Counted from the first letter of the stretch, positions 42,900-52,917 are shown. The stretch: DNA of 64,000 bases from Leptothoe sp034932105 (GCF_034932105.1 NZ_JAYGIG010000012.1:14138-78137); one strand, 5' to 3'. Made by a program: numbers and translations. Notes: generated from the letters alone by a model not told the origin.

Positions 42900-44426
42900 T
42901 TATGCCCCAACTGCTTCCTTGGCGGCGTACATGACCTCGGCGGTGATTTCCGTATGGCCTTGCTCACGGGCAAACTTTTCGGTATTGCGCTTGACCTTGC
43001 CCCGGACAAACCCAGGCACCCGCTTCAGTTCGGTGAGGCCGTCGGCACTCCAGTTTAGGTCGCTCTCTGCCGATAGGGTTTGGGTGAGGACTTCCTTGGT
43101 GTCATGGCCGCCAAAGATTTCCAGCAGATGGTCTTCCATGCCTAGGGTAAAGGAGTTGTAGATCAGGTCTACGAGCTGGTTGGCTCCTTCGTAGCCGAGG
43201 AAGGGGCGATAGCCGACAGGGAAGTTTTGCACGTGGATGGGGGCGGCGATCACACCGCAGGGGATGTTCAGACGTTTGCCCACGTGGCGTTCCATTTGGG
43301 TGCCAAAGATGGCGGCGGGTTCTAGCTTGGCGATTTTATCTGCGATCGCACCATTATCTTCACTAATCAGCACCTCATCGCAGTAACCTTCCACTTCCTG
43401 ACGGAACCAGGCTTCGTCATACTTGCAGTAGGTCCCGGCTAGCACCACCTTCAGCCCCATTTCCCGGGTCAGCACCTTGGTTAGGGCGGCAGCGTGGGTA
43501 TTGTCCCCAAAGACCACACAGCGCTTGCCTGTCAGGTTTTGGCAGTCAATGGAGCGGGAGAACCAAGCCGCCTGGGAGACAAACCGAGTTTGGTTATCAA
43601 TAAACTCTTCGTAGTTGGCATCCGCGCCCTGCTGATTCAGAATCTTTTGGATGGCGCGGATACAGCGGGCCGTTTCCACCACCCCCATGGGAGTAATGTC
43701 CACATAGGGCATCTCAAATTCCCGCTGGAGATATTCGGCGGTCATGGAACCAATTTCCCGGTAGGGGATCAGGTTAAACCAGGCCTTAGGCAAATTCTTC
43801 AGTTCTGTCACCGAAGCCCCCTCAGGGATCACTGCGTTGACCTCAATCCCCAGGTCTGCCATCAGCCGCTTGAGCTCGGTGATGTCGTGATTATTGTGGA
43901 AACCGAGGGTGGTAATACCAATGATGTTTACCGAGGGTTTTTCTGTTTTTCCCTCGGGCAGGTTGCCTTGCTTGGCCGCTTTATTAATATAAAACTCAAC
44001 AATTTGTTGCAGAGTGCGATCCGCCGCCTGCAGCTCATTGGCCCGGTAGTGGTTCACATCCGCCAGCATCACGTCGCCCTGGGCGTCAATCGAGGCCCGC
44101 TCCACAAAGTTGGCTAGGTCCTCCTGCAAAATGCTGGAGGTGCAGGTGGGGGTCAGAACAATCAGGTCAGGATGTTCTTCCCTGTCCTTGCGGGTAATGT
44201 TATCTACGACTTTTTCTTGAGAACCACGGGCCAACACATGGCGGTCAACAACGCTGGTGGTTACAGGGGTAAAGTCTCGTTCACGGGACAGCATGGAGCG
44301 CATGACATTGAAGTAGTCATCCCCCAGGGGAGCATGCATGATGGCGTGAACATTCTTAAATGAGCTGGCAATGCGCAAGGTGCCAATGTGGGCAGGTCCT
44401 GCATACATCCAATAGGCCAGTTTCAT
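42900..44426 (-). CDS. chlB: Dark-operative protochlorophyllide reductase subunit B
   Basis: 508 residues, the full length of ChlB. Together with ChlN it forms the catalytic component of the nitrogenase-like, light-independent protochlorophyllide reductase, which receives electrons from ChlL. Start MKLAYWMYAGPAHIGTLRIASSF is canonical. Asp36 in HAPLGDDYF occupies the position of the unusual aspartate ligand to the shared [4Fe-4S] cluster. Downstream hallmarks include LTPTCTSSILQEDL and MGVVETARCIRAI. The C-terminal RVPGFVRGKVKRNTEKFAREQG segment is also standard. chlL and chlN are not in this window, so chlB is unlinked. ATG start. Confidence 0.97.
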   Translation of the reverse strand: MKLAYWMYAGPAHIGTLRIASSFKNVHAIMHAPLGDDYFNVMRSMLSRERDFTPVTTSVVDRHVLARGSQEKVVDNITRKDREEHPDLIVLTPTCTSSILQEDLANFVERASIDAQGDVMLADVNHYRANELQAADRTLQQIVEFYINKAAKQGNLPEGKTEKPSVNIIGITTLGFHNNHDITELKRLMADLGIEVNAVIPEGASVTELKNLPKAWFNLIPYREIGSMTAEYLQREFEMPYVDITPMGVVETARCIRAIQKILNQQGADANYEEFIDNQTRFVSQAAWFSRSIDCQNLTGKRCVVFGDNTHAAALTKVLTREMGLKVVLAGTYCKYDEAWFRQEVEGYCDEVLISEDNGAIADKIAKLEPAAIFGTQMERHVGKRLNIPCGVIAAPIHVQNFPVGYRPFLGYEGANQLVDLIYNSFTLGMEDHLLEIFGGHDTKEVLTQTLSAESDLNWSADGLTELKRVPGFVRGKVKRNTEKFAREQGHTEITAEVMYAAKEAVGA

Positions 44427-44753
44427 AAAAAGCGCTCCAAGAAAAAAATCTGAGGTGGGTCAGGGCAATGTCCCGAGGCTCGGGTGCCCAACACTTACAG
44501 TATGGGAGTCTTCCGGATCCCGCTCCGATCCCTCAACGATTCGCAACGGTTTGTAAGAATGAGTCACAGTTGGCCCAGGGGAACCGCTGCTGCCGGTGTA
44601 CTGATCGCGTTATGGCCCAGGATTGTTCACTGGCCACTATTTAGGACGTCAAGTTTCCATATAGTTCCATATAGGTTTACTGGTTGTTCTGGAACGGTGG
44701 CATCGCCTCGTGGAGTATTCCTTATCGCAACGTTATTCCTTAAAGGAGGCCCC
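44427..44753. other. Intergenic between chlB and a rightward TPR gene
   Basis: A 327-bp divergent region holding both promoters. An open frame runs through it into the TPR gene from 44484, but the ribosome-binding site AAGGAGG at about 44742 fixes the start at 44754, and the region upstream shows no protein signature. Confidence 0.5.
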
Positions 44754-45602
44754 ATGCGGTCTATAGTCGGTAGTTTAGGTGTGTTAGGTGTACTGTTGAG
44801 CTTGGCCATGCCCGTGTCAGCCGAGGTGTTGTTGCAGGCTGGTGCGACGGAAACTAAGCTGGTGACGGCTGAAACCTATCGCCCCATGAGTCATCGACTG
44901 ACGGCTGAAGCGGGGCAAACGGTGGCGATTAAGCTCAAGTTGGCCAATAACAATCCGGCCATTGTGAGTCGGGTGGTGGTGTATGGGGCCGATCAGAGCA
45001 CACCGCTGGTGGTGGATAACCAGGTTAGTTACCGCATGGTGGACCCAACACAGAAATCGAAAATTAGTCACCTGATTGTGTTGACCCTGCCCGCTGCTGA
45101 TGGCGATGGGCTCGGACCGGTGACCTATAACATTGAACCCCTGTTTGACTATGAGGCTGAGCCTCTGTTTACGGTAGTGGATGCCTCAGAGACCTCTGCC
45201 TCTGCAGAGACCTCTGCCTCTGAGGTGGCAACGGCTGAAACAGGGGCCGATGGTTTCGCTATGCCGTCGACGGTGCGCTATCGGATGACGGTGGAGACGG
45301 CTACCGTGTCCCAACGGCTGTTGTTGGAAGCCCATGCCCGGGAGGCGGAGCAGGATTATGAGGGTGCGATCGCAACCTATACCCGAGCCATTAACCTCAA
45401 TCCTGACATTGCCGACTTCTACGCCCAGCGCGGTAACGCCTATCTGGCCCTAGGGGAAGAAACCGATGGGGTTCTCCAGGTGCAGCAAGCCATTGTCACC
45501 GACTGGGAAACAGCGGCCCAGCTCTATGAACAGGTGGGCCATGGACAGGCAGCCCATGCCCTCCGTTCTCAGCTGACACAACTGGTGGAACAGGGCGAAT
45601 AA
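44754..45602 (+). CDS. Exported TPR-domain protein
   Basis: 282 residues from ATG at 44754, which has AAAGGAGG 7 bp upstream. A signal peptide (LGVLGVLLSLAMPVSA, cleavage SA-EV) precedes a beta-rich domain of unknown type (VLLQAGATETKLVTAETYRPMSHRLTAEAGQTVAIKLKLANNNPAIVSRVVVYG). A Thr/Ser/Glu-rich linker contains the short repeat ETSASAETSASEVATAET. The C-terminus is a TPR pair (ALEAHAREAEQDYEGAIATYTRAINLNPDIADFYAQRGNAYLALGEE). Likely periplasmic scaffold, function unknown. Confidence 0.75.
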   Translation: MRSIVGSLGVLGVLLSLAMPVSAEVLLQAGATETKLVTAETYRPMSHRLTAEAGQTVAIKLKLANNNPAIVSRVVVYGADQSTPLVVDNQVSYRMVDPTQKSKISHLIVLTLPAADGDGLGPVTYNIEPLFDYEAEPLFTVVDASETSASAETSASEVATAETGADGFAMPSTVRYRMTVETATVSQRLLLEAHAREAEQDYEGAIATYTRAINLNPDIADFYAQRGNAYLALGEETDGVLQVQQAIVTDWETAAQLYEQVGHGQAAHALRSQLTQLVEQGE

Positions 45603-45759
45603 TCTCAGGGCGTTGGCAATAGTTACGGTCTGGCCCCATGCTCCATCGGCCCCCCATTGGCATTGGATATGTGCCCCCATAAAGAATTACAGCAGGAACT
45701 AACCAGGTGCCCTTAAATTCGGCACAATACGGTTAATTCCTGTTGTCGTTTGTATCGTT

Positions 45760-48700
45760 ATGGTGAACAAAAAAGTCCACAAAAGATGGCAAAAGTTAGG
45801 CTGGGCTTGGGCTGCCCTGGTGATTATCCCCTTGGGGCCCGGCGCAGAGGCAACGACGGTACAAACAACACAATCTGTTACCCCACAATCTGTGGCCCCA
45901 CAATCTGTGGCCCCCTTGGGGACAGGGTCTCTTATACCGATAAAGACGGCCACGGTTCCCCTCCTAGAGCCTGCTTTCCGTCAATCGCTGGCCCAAACCC
46001 CCACCAGACTGGCCCAAGCACCTGACATTATGGACGTCCCCGGGGGACCCGAACTAAATGCTGAGGGACTGACCCTTTACGAGCAGGGTCGTTTTCAGGA
46101 AGCTCTGATTATTTTTGAGCAGCTGTTGGCCCTGCGACAACAGCAATTAACCGCCGACAATCCTCTCCTGGCGGTGGCTCTGAACAATGTGGCGGAGGTC
46201 AACCGGGTATTGGGCAATTTTGACCTGGCAGAACCGATGTATTTGCAAGCCCTAGAGCTCTATGGCCGGAGTTTTCCGGAAGATCATCCAGAACTGGCCA
46301 CCCCATTGAATAACCTGGGGCTAATTTACCTACAGTTGGGGCGTTATGGAGAGGCGGAACCCCTGTTCCAGCAGGTGATTGCCATTCTGGAAAAGGCCGG
46401 TGTTCCTGGCACCTTGGCCTTGACCTACAACAATTTAGGAGAACTGTATCGCAACCAGGGTCGCTACGATCTAGCAGTGGACTATTACCAGCGGTCCATT
46501 CAGCAGACGATCCAATCCAGTGGGGCGGATGCGCCGGATGTGGGGTTAGCCAGCGGAAATTTGGGCCTAGCAGAACAACAACGGGGTAACTACGCAGCGG
46601 CAGAAGAGTTGTTCCTACGGGCAATTGACATTTACCGGAATGCCTTTGGGGAGACCCATCCAAACCTGGCCCAGGCCTTGCTAAACCTGGGCAATTTATA
46701 CCAGGTGCAAGGTCGCTATGAGGAGGTGGAAGACCTCTACCAAAAGGCTTTAGCGATTCAGGTGAAGGCCTATGGGGAACAACATCCAGCCGTTCTCTAC
46801 ACCCTGGGTAGTTTTGGTGCGCTATATCAGCTCCAGGGCCGTTATGACGAGGCGGAGGCTTATTTTCAAGATAGTCTCGCCCTGGCTCAACAGTTTTTTG
46901 GCTCAGAGTCGTTACCCATAGGCAGCTTGTTAAACCGGTTGGGGGAGCTGTATCGATTGGCAGGGCGGTTGGCAGAGGCTGAAGCCACCGGGCTGAAGGC
47001 CCTAAATTTGCAGGCCAAAACCCTGGGGGAAAATCATCCCGAATATGCCGGCACCCTCAACAACCTCGGCTTGGTCTACACGGTTCAAGGTCGCTATCGC
47101 GAGGCGGCACCGCGATTGGAGCAGGCCGTTACCATTCTAGAAAATACCTTGGGGCCAGACCATCCTAGCTTGGCGCTAGTGCTGAACAACTGGGCCGAGC
47201 TATATCGCACCCAGGGGAATTATGACGCGGCCTTGCCCCTCTATGAGCGAGCGCTAACGATTCAAATCCAGGCCCTGCAGCCGCTGCATCCTGAGCTGGC
47301 CACCACCCTCAACAATATGGCCCTGTTGGCCTACGGTGTGGGGGACTATGACCGGGCAATTGAATGGCAGACGGCGGCATTGGCGAGTTTTGAGACCAAC
47401 TTTGGGGGCGAGCATCCCCACGTGGGTCTGATGCTCAACAACCTGGGGGAAGCCCATCGCATTCGCGGTGACCTACCCGAAGCTACCACCTATTTAGAAA
47501 GGGCGCTGACAGTGCAGCAAAAGGTGTTTCCCAATGGTCACCCGGAGACCGCCCTCACCCTCAATAACCTGGGGCTACTGAGCGGCAGACGGAAGCAGTA
47601 TGACCAGGCAGAGGCCTATTTCCTAGAGGCATTGGCAATCATGAAAACCACCCTGGGAGAGAAACATCCTCGCCTTACCTTATTATTTGATAACTTGGCC
47701 AGACTGTATTACAGCCAAGGGCAGCCCCAGCGGTCTATGCCCTATTTAAACCAGTCTCTGGAGGTGGAGAACTATAATCTGAATCTGATGTTATCCACCG
47801 GGTCTGAAGCGGCCAAGGCTGCGTTCTTTAATACCCTGCCTCTGCTAGATAGCTATGTGTCGTTTCATCTCACGCCGGAGACGGCTACTCCTGGGGGCGA
47901 GGCCATTGCGCTCCAGGCCATTTTGCAGCGCAAGGGTCGGGTGCTGGAGGCCGTTACCGATGGCTTACAGGCCCTGCGCCAGGGATTAGAACCTGAGGAT
48001 CAGGCGTTGTTGGATCAGTGGGGCGGGGTGCGATCGCAACTCGCCACCCTAGTGGTCAGCGGCATCGGTGCCCTCTCACCAGAAGAGTACCAAGCCAAAA
48101 TCAATGCTCTAGAAGCCCAGTCCAGCCAGTTAGAAACCAGCCTGGGCAATCGCAGCAGCCAGTTTCGCCAGGCCTTCCAAGAGATTTCCCTGGAGAATGT
48201 TCAACGGCAAATTCCCGAAGATGGAGCCCTAGTGGAGTTTGTTGCCTACAACCCCATTGTGTTTGACCAAGAGGGGGCAGAAACCTTTGGGGAGTTGCGC
48301 TATGCGGCCTATGTGCTAAAGCCGTCAGGGGAGATTGCTTGGCGCGATTTGGGGGAGGCGGTAGCCATCGACAACACCCTGACTGAGTTTAGACAGTTAT
48401 TACAAACGAGAAGTCAGCGGCTAAAGCCCGTAGCGCGGCAGTTGTATGATCAGTTGTTTGCCCCGTTGGCGCCAGAACTAGCAGGGGTAGACCATTTGTT
48501 ATTGGCTCCCGATGGTCAGCTGAATCTAATTCCTTTTGCCGCATTGGTGGATGAGGATGGCGGGTATCTGTTGGAAGATTATCACATCACCTACCTCACT
48601 TCCGGGCGTGATTTGCTGCGGTTGGATGGGGCCGTTGCCAGTCGGCAGGCACCGGTGCTAATGGCGAATCCAGACTATGACAATGCCGTCCAAACAGCAG

Positions 48701-49419
48701 AACAAACCTTGGTGGCAACAACATCCAACCGGGGTAGCGGTGAGCGGGCGGCGGACTTGACTAGCCTGAGGTTTGGGCCATTGGCAGGGACTGCCGTGGA
48801 GGCGGAGGAGATTTCTCAGCAGTTGGCCCAGGTCACCCTACTGACGGGAGCCCAGGCAACGGAAAATAGCCTGAAGGGGGTGCAGGGACCGAGCATTCTA
48901 CACATTGCTACCCATGGATTTTTCCTCAAGGATCAGGAGACCTTCGGGACCAGCCAGCCGTCTTTTCGGGGGGCAGAAGAGATAGGGACGGGTTCCTTGA
49001 GCGATCCCTTATTGCGGTCGGGGTTGGCATTGGCTGGGTTTAATCAGCGCAGCAGTGGGTCTGAGGATGGAGTACTGACGGCGTTGGAAGCGGCGAATTT
49101 GAACTTGCATGGCACCCAGCTAGTGGTGTTGTCCGCCTGTGAAACCGGGGTGGGTGAGGTCCGCAATGGCGCTGGGGTGTATGGTTTACGGCGGGCGTTT
49201 GTGATGGCCGGAGCGCAGACCCAGATTTTGAGCCTGTGGCAGGTGAATGATCTGGCGACTAAGGATTTGATGGTGGGTTATTACCAGCAGCTACAGGCAA
49301 ATCGAGGCCGCAGTGAGGCCCTAAGGGAGATTCAACTGGCGATGTTGGATGGGGAATATGAACACCCATATTATTGGGCGGCGTTTATCCCTTCGGGGGA
49401 TTGGACACCGATGCAATAA
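45760..49419 (+). CDS. TPR-CHAT domain protein
   Basis: 1219 residues. A short signal-like segment (LGWAWAALVIIPLGPGAEA) and a repetitive linker (QSVTPQSVAPQSVAPLG) precede about 14 kinesin-light-chain-type TPRs (about 85-670; recurring LNNLGxLYxxQGRYxEAEPLYxxALxIxxxxLGxxHPxxAxxLN). The last 300 residues are a CHAT caspase-like protease domain: His1052 in ILHIATHGFF and Cys1127 in VVLSACETGVGE form the dyad, with GVYGLRRAFVMAGAQTQILSLWQVND following. Such proteins are common in filamentous cyanobacteria; some act in defence or regulated cell death, but substrate and trigger are unknown here. No gasdermin or other effector gene is adjacent, nor does a regulator gene flank it. Confidence 0.92.
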   Translation: MVNKKVHKRWQKLGWAWAALVIIPLGPGAEATTVQTTQSVTPQSVAPQSVAPLGTGSLIPIKTATVPLLEPAFRQSLAQTPTRLAQAPDIMDVPGGPELNAEGLTLYEQGRFQEALIIFEQLLALRQQQLTADNPLLAVALNNVAEVNRVLGNFDLAEPMYLQALELYGRSFPEDHPELATPLNNLGLIYLQLGRYGEAEPLFQQVIAILEKAGVPGTLALTYNNLGELYRNQGRYDLAVDYYQRSIQQTIQSSGADAPDVGLASGNLGLAEQQRGNYAAAEELFLRAIDIYRNAFGETHPNLAQALLNLGNLYQVQGRYEEVEDLYQKALAIQVKAYGEQHPAVLYTLGSFGALYQLQGRYDEAEAYFQDSLALAQQFFGSESLPIGSLLNRLGELYRLAGRLAEAEATGLKALNLQAKTLGENHPEYAGTLNNLGLVYTVQGRYREAAPRLEQAVTILENTLGPDHPSLALVLNNWAELYRTQGNYDAALPLYERALTIQIQALQPLHPELATTLNNMALLAYGVGDYDRAIEWQTAALASFETNFGGEHPHVGLMLNNLGEAHRIRGDLPEATTYLERALTVQQKVFPNGHPETALTLNNLGLLSGRRKQYDQAEAYFLEALAIMKTTLGEKHPRLTLLFDNLARLYYSQGQPQRSMPYLNQSLEVENYNLNLMLSTGSEAAKAAFFNTLPLLDSYVSFHLTPETATPGGEAIALQAILQRKGRVLEAVTDGLQALRQGLEPEDQALLDQWGGVRSQLATLVVSGIGALSPEEYQAKINALEAQSSQLETSLGNRSSQFRQAFQEISLENVQRQIPEDGALVEFVAYNPIVFDQEGAETFGELRYAAYVLKPSGEIAWRDLGEAVAIDNTLTEFRQLLQTRSQRLKPVARQLYDQLFAPLAPELAGVDHLLLAPDGQLNLIPFAALVDEDGGYLLEDYHITYLTSGRDLLRLDGAVASRQAPVLMANPDYDNAVQTAEQTLVATTSNRGSGERAADLTSLRFGPLAGTAVEAEEISQQLAQVTLLTGAQATENSLKGVQGPSILHIATHGFFLKDQETFGTSQPSFRGAEEIGTGSLSDPLLRSGLALAGFNQRSSGSEDGVLTALEAANLNLHGTQLVVLSACETGVGEVRNGAGVYGLRRAFVMAGAQTQILSLWQVNDLATKDLMVGYYQQLQANRGRSEALREIQLAMLDGEYEHPYYWAAFIPSGDWTPMQ

Positions 49420-49460
49420 AACGGTCTGCTTGATATTCCCTCGGAAGTAGTCTTGAAGTC

Positions 49461-49593
49461 GGGTCTCAACTTAATCCGGAAAATCCTGGCTAGGTGGGGA
49501 ATCAGGGGCCAGAAGCCAGTAAGGCACTGACTTCTGACTCCTGATTTCAGAATACTATCCTTGGGAAAACGTCTCGCTTTGAGTTGGTACCCC
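49461..49593. mobile_element. MITE-like element, copy 2
   Basis: The copy begins GGGTCTCAACTTAATCCGG and ends TTGGTACCCC, matching copy 1 over nearly its full length (CCTGGCTAGGTGGGGAATCA and CTTGGGAAAACGTC shared). The last base touches the stop codon of the leftward hydrolase gene at 49593. No target duplication is visible, so this copy is older or was altered. Confidence 0.75.
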
Positions 49594-50378
49594 TAAACTG
49601 CCACTGCAGGCACAAACTGAGACTGTTGCAGAATCTGATAAAGACTTACCTCCGACTCCAATAGACAGATATGGCCACTATGCTTGAGGAAAGTGGTTTG
49701 GGCATGGGGAAAAATGCGCGCCAACCGCTTCACCTCATTCACCGAGGGCAGTAACCGATCGGCGGTGGACGCCACCAAAAGCACTGGTACTGTCACCTGG
49801 GCCAAGCGGACCGGACTGATTTGAAACTCTCTTAACAACGTCATCCGCCAAGCCGTTGTCTTTGGAGTCACCCGTTGCATCGACTGCAGCAGCGCCTGAC
49901 GATTGGGCGTAGATATGCGGTCTAGGGCGGTTAAAAAGGGCAGTAGCCCCAGGGCGGCAAATGGGTATGTGATGCTCGGCACCCACTGGACTAGGGGCAC
50001 CAAGCCCTGCCAAGGCTGACGGTTAAAGGACGAGGCTGGATTGATCAAAATCAATCGCTCAAATAGGTCTGGGCGATCGCCCATGACCTTCAGGGCCAAA
50101 CAAGCGCCAAAGGACTCCCCACAGAGGTAAATCGGTCGCTGGGGCTGGGCCTGTTGTTCGATGGCAACTAATTCCACCAGACGTTTTACCAACCCCACCC
50201 AGTCCGTTGTGTCATCCTCTGGAATGCAAAAACAACGGGCATCGAAGGCGATGGCTAGTTCGGCCGTCTGACTTTGCAACGACAAATCACTGCCGTCCAT
50301 ACCCGGCAAAAAAATTAGCAGGGGAGCGCCGTTCTTGGCTTGGCTCCTAGCGGTCAGATGGATCCGGTGTGGTCGCAT
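49593..50378 (-). CDS. Alpha/beta hydrolase (phytyl-ester-synthase-like fold)
   Basis: 261 residues from ATG at 50378; a GTG six bases upstream is possible. The oxyanion strand is LLIFLPGMDGSDL; the nucleophile elbow is CGESFGAC with Ser89; the acid is probably Asp in ASTADRLLPS and the base His in LKHSGHICLLES. The opening FLPGMDGS is typical of the hydrolase half of plant and cyanobacterial phytyl ester synthase-like proteins, but the acyltransferase half is absent. Substrate unknown. Its stop codon sits at the edge of a MITE copy. Confidence 0.85.
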   Translation of the reverse strand: MRPHRIHLTARSQAKNGAPLLIFLPGMDGSDLSLQSQTAELAIAFDARCFCIPEDDTTDWVGLVKRLVELVAIEQQAQPQRPIYLCGESFGACLALKVMGDRPDLFERLILINPASSFNRQPWQGLVPLVQWVPSITYPFAALGLLPFLTALDRISTPNRQALLQSMQRVTPKTTAWRMTLLREFQISPVRLAQVTVPVLLVASTADRLLPSVNEVKRLARIFPHAQTTFLKHSGHICLLESEVSLYQILQQSQFVPAVAV

Positions 50379-50621
50379 TGGCACCCTAGGTCAAGCCCTC
50401 CTCAAGTACTGTTCAAATTTGGCGTGGCTGATTCTCCCGCCTGCTTACTATGGTAGTGCGATCGCAAGTCCCAGGTCACTCTCAGGTCACTGTGAAATCC
50501 CTCTGAAATTACGGTGGGGTCACCGACCGGGAGGGTAATCCGGCAAGGGAGACCCAGCTGGGATTGAGTACCATACTAAAGGGGCCGTGAGGGCTGGTCA
50601 GTTCAATAATCGCTAAAGGTG

Positions 50622-51227
50622 ATGAAACTAAGTCAGGCACTACTAATCGTTGGGGTAATCGTTGGTTTAGGGGCGCTGCTGACCTGGGGCTACCGGGCAG
50701 CCTCAGCACCCTTGCCGGAGGGGTTTCCGCCACCGACTGCCAAGGGAGAGATTGAACTAAAGCAGTATCCGGCCTATCGGGCGGCGACGGTGCAGGTGCG
50801 GGGCGACCTAGCCCAAGCCCCATCCCGTGGGTTTTCCCCCTTGTTTCGCCACATTAGCGACAATAATATTTCGATGACAGCTCCGGTGGAGACCCGGTAC
50901 CCAGCGGCAACCCTACAGACGGGAGCGATCTCCGAGGGAGATGCGGCGGTTTCGTTTTTGTATCGCAATTTAGAGGTGGTGCCCCAGGCAGTGGCCCAAA
51001 ATGTGCAGGTGGAGGATATGCCATCCATGGTGGTGGTCAGTGTCGGCATGCGGGGGGGCTATGGTTATGGGGTATATACGCGGGGAGTGCAGCAGCTCCA
51101 GGGGTGGTTGGCGGCCCATCCGGAGTATGGGGTGGCGGGACCCCCGCGACGGTTTTTCTATGATGGGCCGTTTATTCCCAATGGGTTAAAGCGCAGTGAT
51201 ATTCAGATTCCGGTAAAACGCAACTAG
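50622..51227 (+). CDS. SOUL-family haem-binding protein
   Basis: 201 residues from the ATG at 50622 (GTG at 50619 is alternative; AAAGG overlaps). A hydrophobic N-terminal segment (LSQALLIVGVIVGLGALLTWGY) acts as signal anchor. The SOUL domain follows: EIELKQYPAYRAATVQV, FSPLFRHISDNNISMTAPVETRY and GVYTRGVQQLQGWLAAHPEY..AGPPRRFFYDGPFIPN. The M/Y-containing middle (ISMTAPVE) and the final YDGPFIPNGLKRSDIQIPV block are characteristic. Haem or porphyrin binding is family inference. It lies between a hydrolase gene in the opposite direction and an iron permease gene that ends 32 bp away. Confidence 0.88.
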   Translation: MKLSQALLIVGVIVGLGALLTWGYRAASAPLPEGFPPPTAKGEIELKQYPAYRAATVQVRGDLAQAPSRGFSPLFRHISDNNISMTAPVETRYPAATLQTGAISEGDAAVSFLYRNLEVVPQAVAQNVQVEDMPSMVVVSVGMRGGYGYGVYTRGVQQLQGWLAAHPEYGVAGPPRRFFYDGPFIPNGLKRSDIQIPVKRN

Positions 51228-51258
51228 CGGTCTTTAATCGGAACGACCTGCCCCTGGC

Positions 51259-52917
51259 CTATCGCTCTCGGGCAATGCGCCAGCTCAATAAAATCACCGG
51301 CAACAATCCCACTAATAAAATCATCAGGGCAGGGGCCGATGCCTCCACCAGCCGTTCATCCGAGGCATATTGATACACCCTGATGGCCAGGGTATCAAAG
51401 TTAAATGGTCGCATCACCAGGGTGGCGGGGAGTTCTTTCATCACATCCACAAACACCAGCATGACCGCCGTGAGTAAACTGCTGGCCATGAGGGGGGTGT
51501 GGATTTTAACCAGGGTCTGGGTGGGAGAACAGCCTAGGCTACGGGCGGCATCGTCGATGGTGGGGCGGATTTTGCTCAAGCCCGATTCCACGGTGCCCAA
51601 GGCCACCGCCAGAAACCTGACTAAATAGGCAAAGATTAACGCCGTAATCGTCCCACTGAGAATGAGTCCTACATTGTTGCCGGTGGTGGCCTCAATCCAG
51701 GCCGATAGGCCTTTATCAAGTTTGACCACCGGAATTAAAATGCCGACGGCAATCACCGCACCGGGTACGGCATAGCCCATGGAGGCCAGGCGCACCCCTA
51801 GGTTCACAGCCCGTTGTTTACTTAATCGGGCCCCATAGCCCAGCACCAGGGCCACCACGACGGCAATGGCAGCGGTTAATCCAGCCAGGATTAGACTGTG
51901 CTGGGCGAGTTCTAAAAATCGGTTGTCTAGGGTTTCGTCTAGATGGGTGAGGGTCATGTGGGCTAGCAACCCACCGGGTAGCAGCAGCCCCAGGCCAATG
52001 GGGAGGGCACAGGCCACACAGGCCACCTGGGCCCGAATGCCGCTTAACCGATAGGCCTGGGGCCTCTGGATACTGTTTTTAGCCTGGTAATATTTGGCCT
52101 GCCGTCGGGACCACCGTTCTAGGACAATCAGGACCAAAATAAAGCTCATCAGCATGGCGGATAGCTGGGCGGCGGCGACTTGGGCCCCCATGCCAAACCA
52201 GGTGCGATAAATACCGGTGGTGAAGGTGCTGACGCCAAAGTAGTCCACGGTGCCAAAGTCGCTGAGGGTTTCCATCAAGGCTAGGGATAGCCCTGCGATA
52301 ATGGCCGGTCGGGCTAGGGGGAGGGCCACCCGGAAAAAGCTACGCCAGGGGCCACACCCTAGGGAACGGCTGGCTTCTAGGGTGCATACTGACTGTTCTA
52401 AAAAGGCTACTCGAGCCAGCATGTAGACATAGGGATACAAGGTGAGGCTAAACATGGCAATGGCTCCACCCACCGAGCGCACTTCGGGGAACCAATAGTC
52501 GGAGGTGGATTGCCAGCCAAATAGCGATCGCAACCCCAGCTGCACCGGCCCATAGTAATCCAGCCAGTCCGTATAGGTGTAGGCCAACAAATAGGCCGGT
52601 GCGGCCAACGGTAGCAGCAACGCCCACTCAAATAGATGACTGCCCGGAAAGCGACACATGGTCACCAGCCAGGCGGTACTAATGCCCAACACCAGCACCC
52701 CCACCCCTACCCCCACCATTAAAATCAGCGAATGGGTAATGTATTGGAAGAGCACCGTTGATGCTAAGTGGCTAAATACGCCCTCACTGGGGGATAACAC
52801 ACTGCTCAACACCACTAAAATTGGGGATGCCACCAGCACAGCAATCAGCCACACTGCTAGGGTCCAACCGTTGATCCGGGGCAGATGGGCGATGGTACGG
52901 GGCATGTTAGTGGTCAT
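51259..52917 (-). CDS. futB: Iron(III) ABC transporter permease, FutB/SfuB type
   Basis: 552 residues from ATG at 52917; a TTG six bases upstream is weaker. It has two copies of the binding-protein-dependent transport permease fold, giving about 12 membrane helices. The two EAA-type cytoplasmic loops are visible: LEASRSLGCGPWRSFFRVALPLARPAIIAGL and IDDAARSLGCSPTQTLVKIHTPLMASSL. The length and tandem-domain layout match FbpB/SfuB/FutB permeases for Fe3+. Partners FutA (binding protein) and FutC (ATPase) are not adjacent. Symbol is by family analogy to the cyanobacterial system. Confidence 0.85.
   Translation of the reverse strand: MTTNMPRTIAHLPRINGWTLAVWLIAVLVASPILVVLSSVLSPSEGVFSHLASTVLFQYITHSLILMVGVGVGVLVLGISTAWLVTMCRFPGSHLFEWALLLPLAAPAYLLAYTYTDWLDYYGPVQLGLRSLFGWQSTSDYWFPEVRSVGGAIAMFSLTLYPYVYMLARVAFLEQSVCTLEASRSLGCGPWRSFFRVALPLARPAIIAGLSLALMETLSDFGTVDYFGVSTFTTGIYRTWFGMGAQVAAAQLSAMLMSFILVLIVLERWSRRQAKYYQAKNSIQRPQAYRLSGIRAQVACVACALPIGLGLLLPGGLLAHMTLTHLDETLDNRFLELAQHSLILAGLTAAIAVVVALVLGYGARLSKQRAVNLGVRLASMGYAVPGAVIAVGILIPVVKLDKGLSAWIEATTGNNVGLILSGTITALIFAYLVRFLAVALGTVESGLSKIRPTIDDAARSLGCSPTQTLVKIHTPLMASSLLTAVMLVFVDVMKELPATLVMRPFNFDTLAIRVYQYASDERLVEASAPALMILLVGLLPVILLSWRIARER

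Noticed and set aside
44484..44753. N-terminal extension of the exported TPR protein
   Set aside because: AAGGAGG and ATG at 44754 together with the signal peptide fix the start; the upstream part has no protein features.
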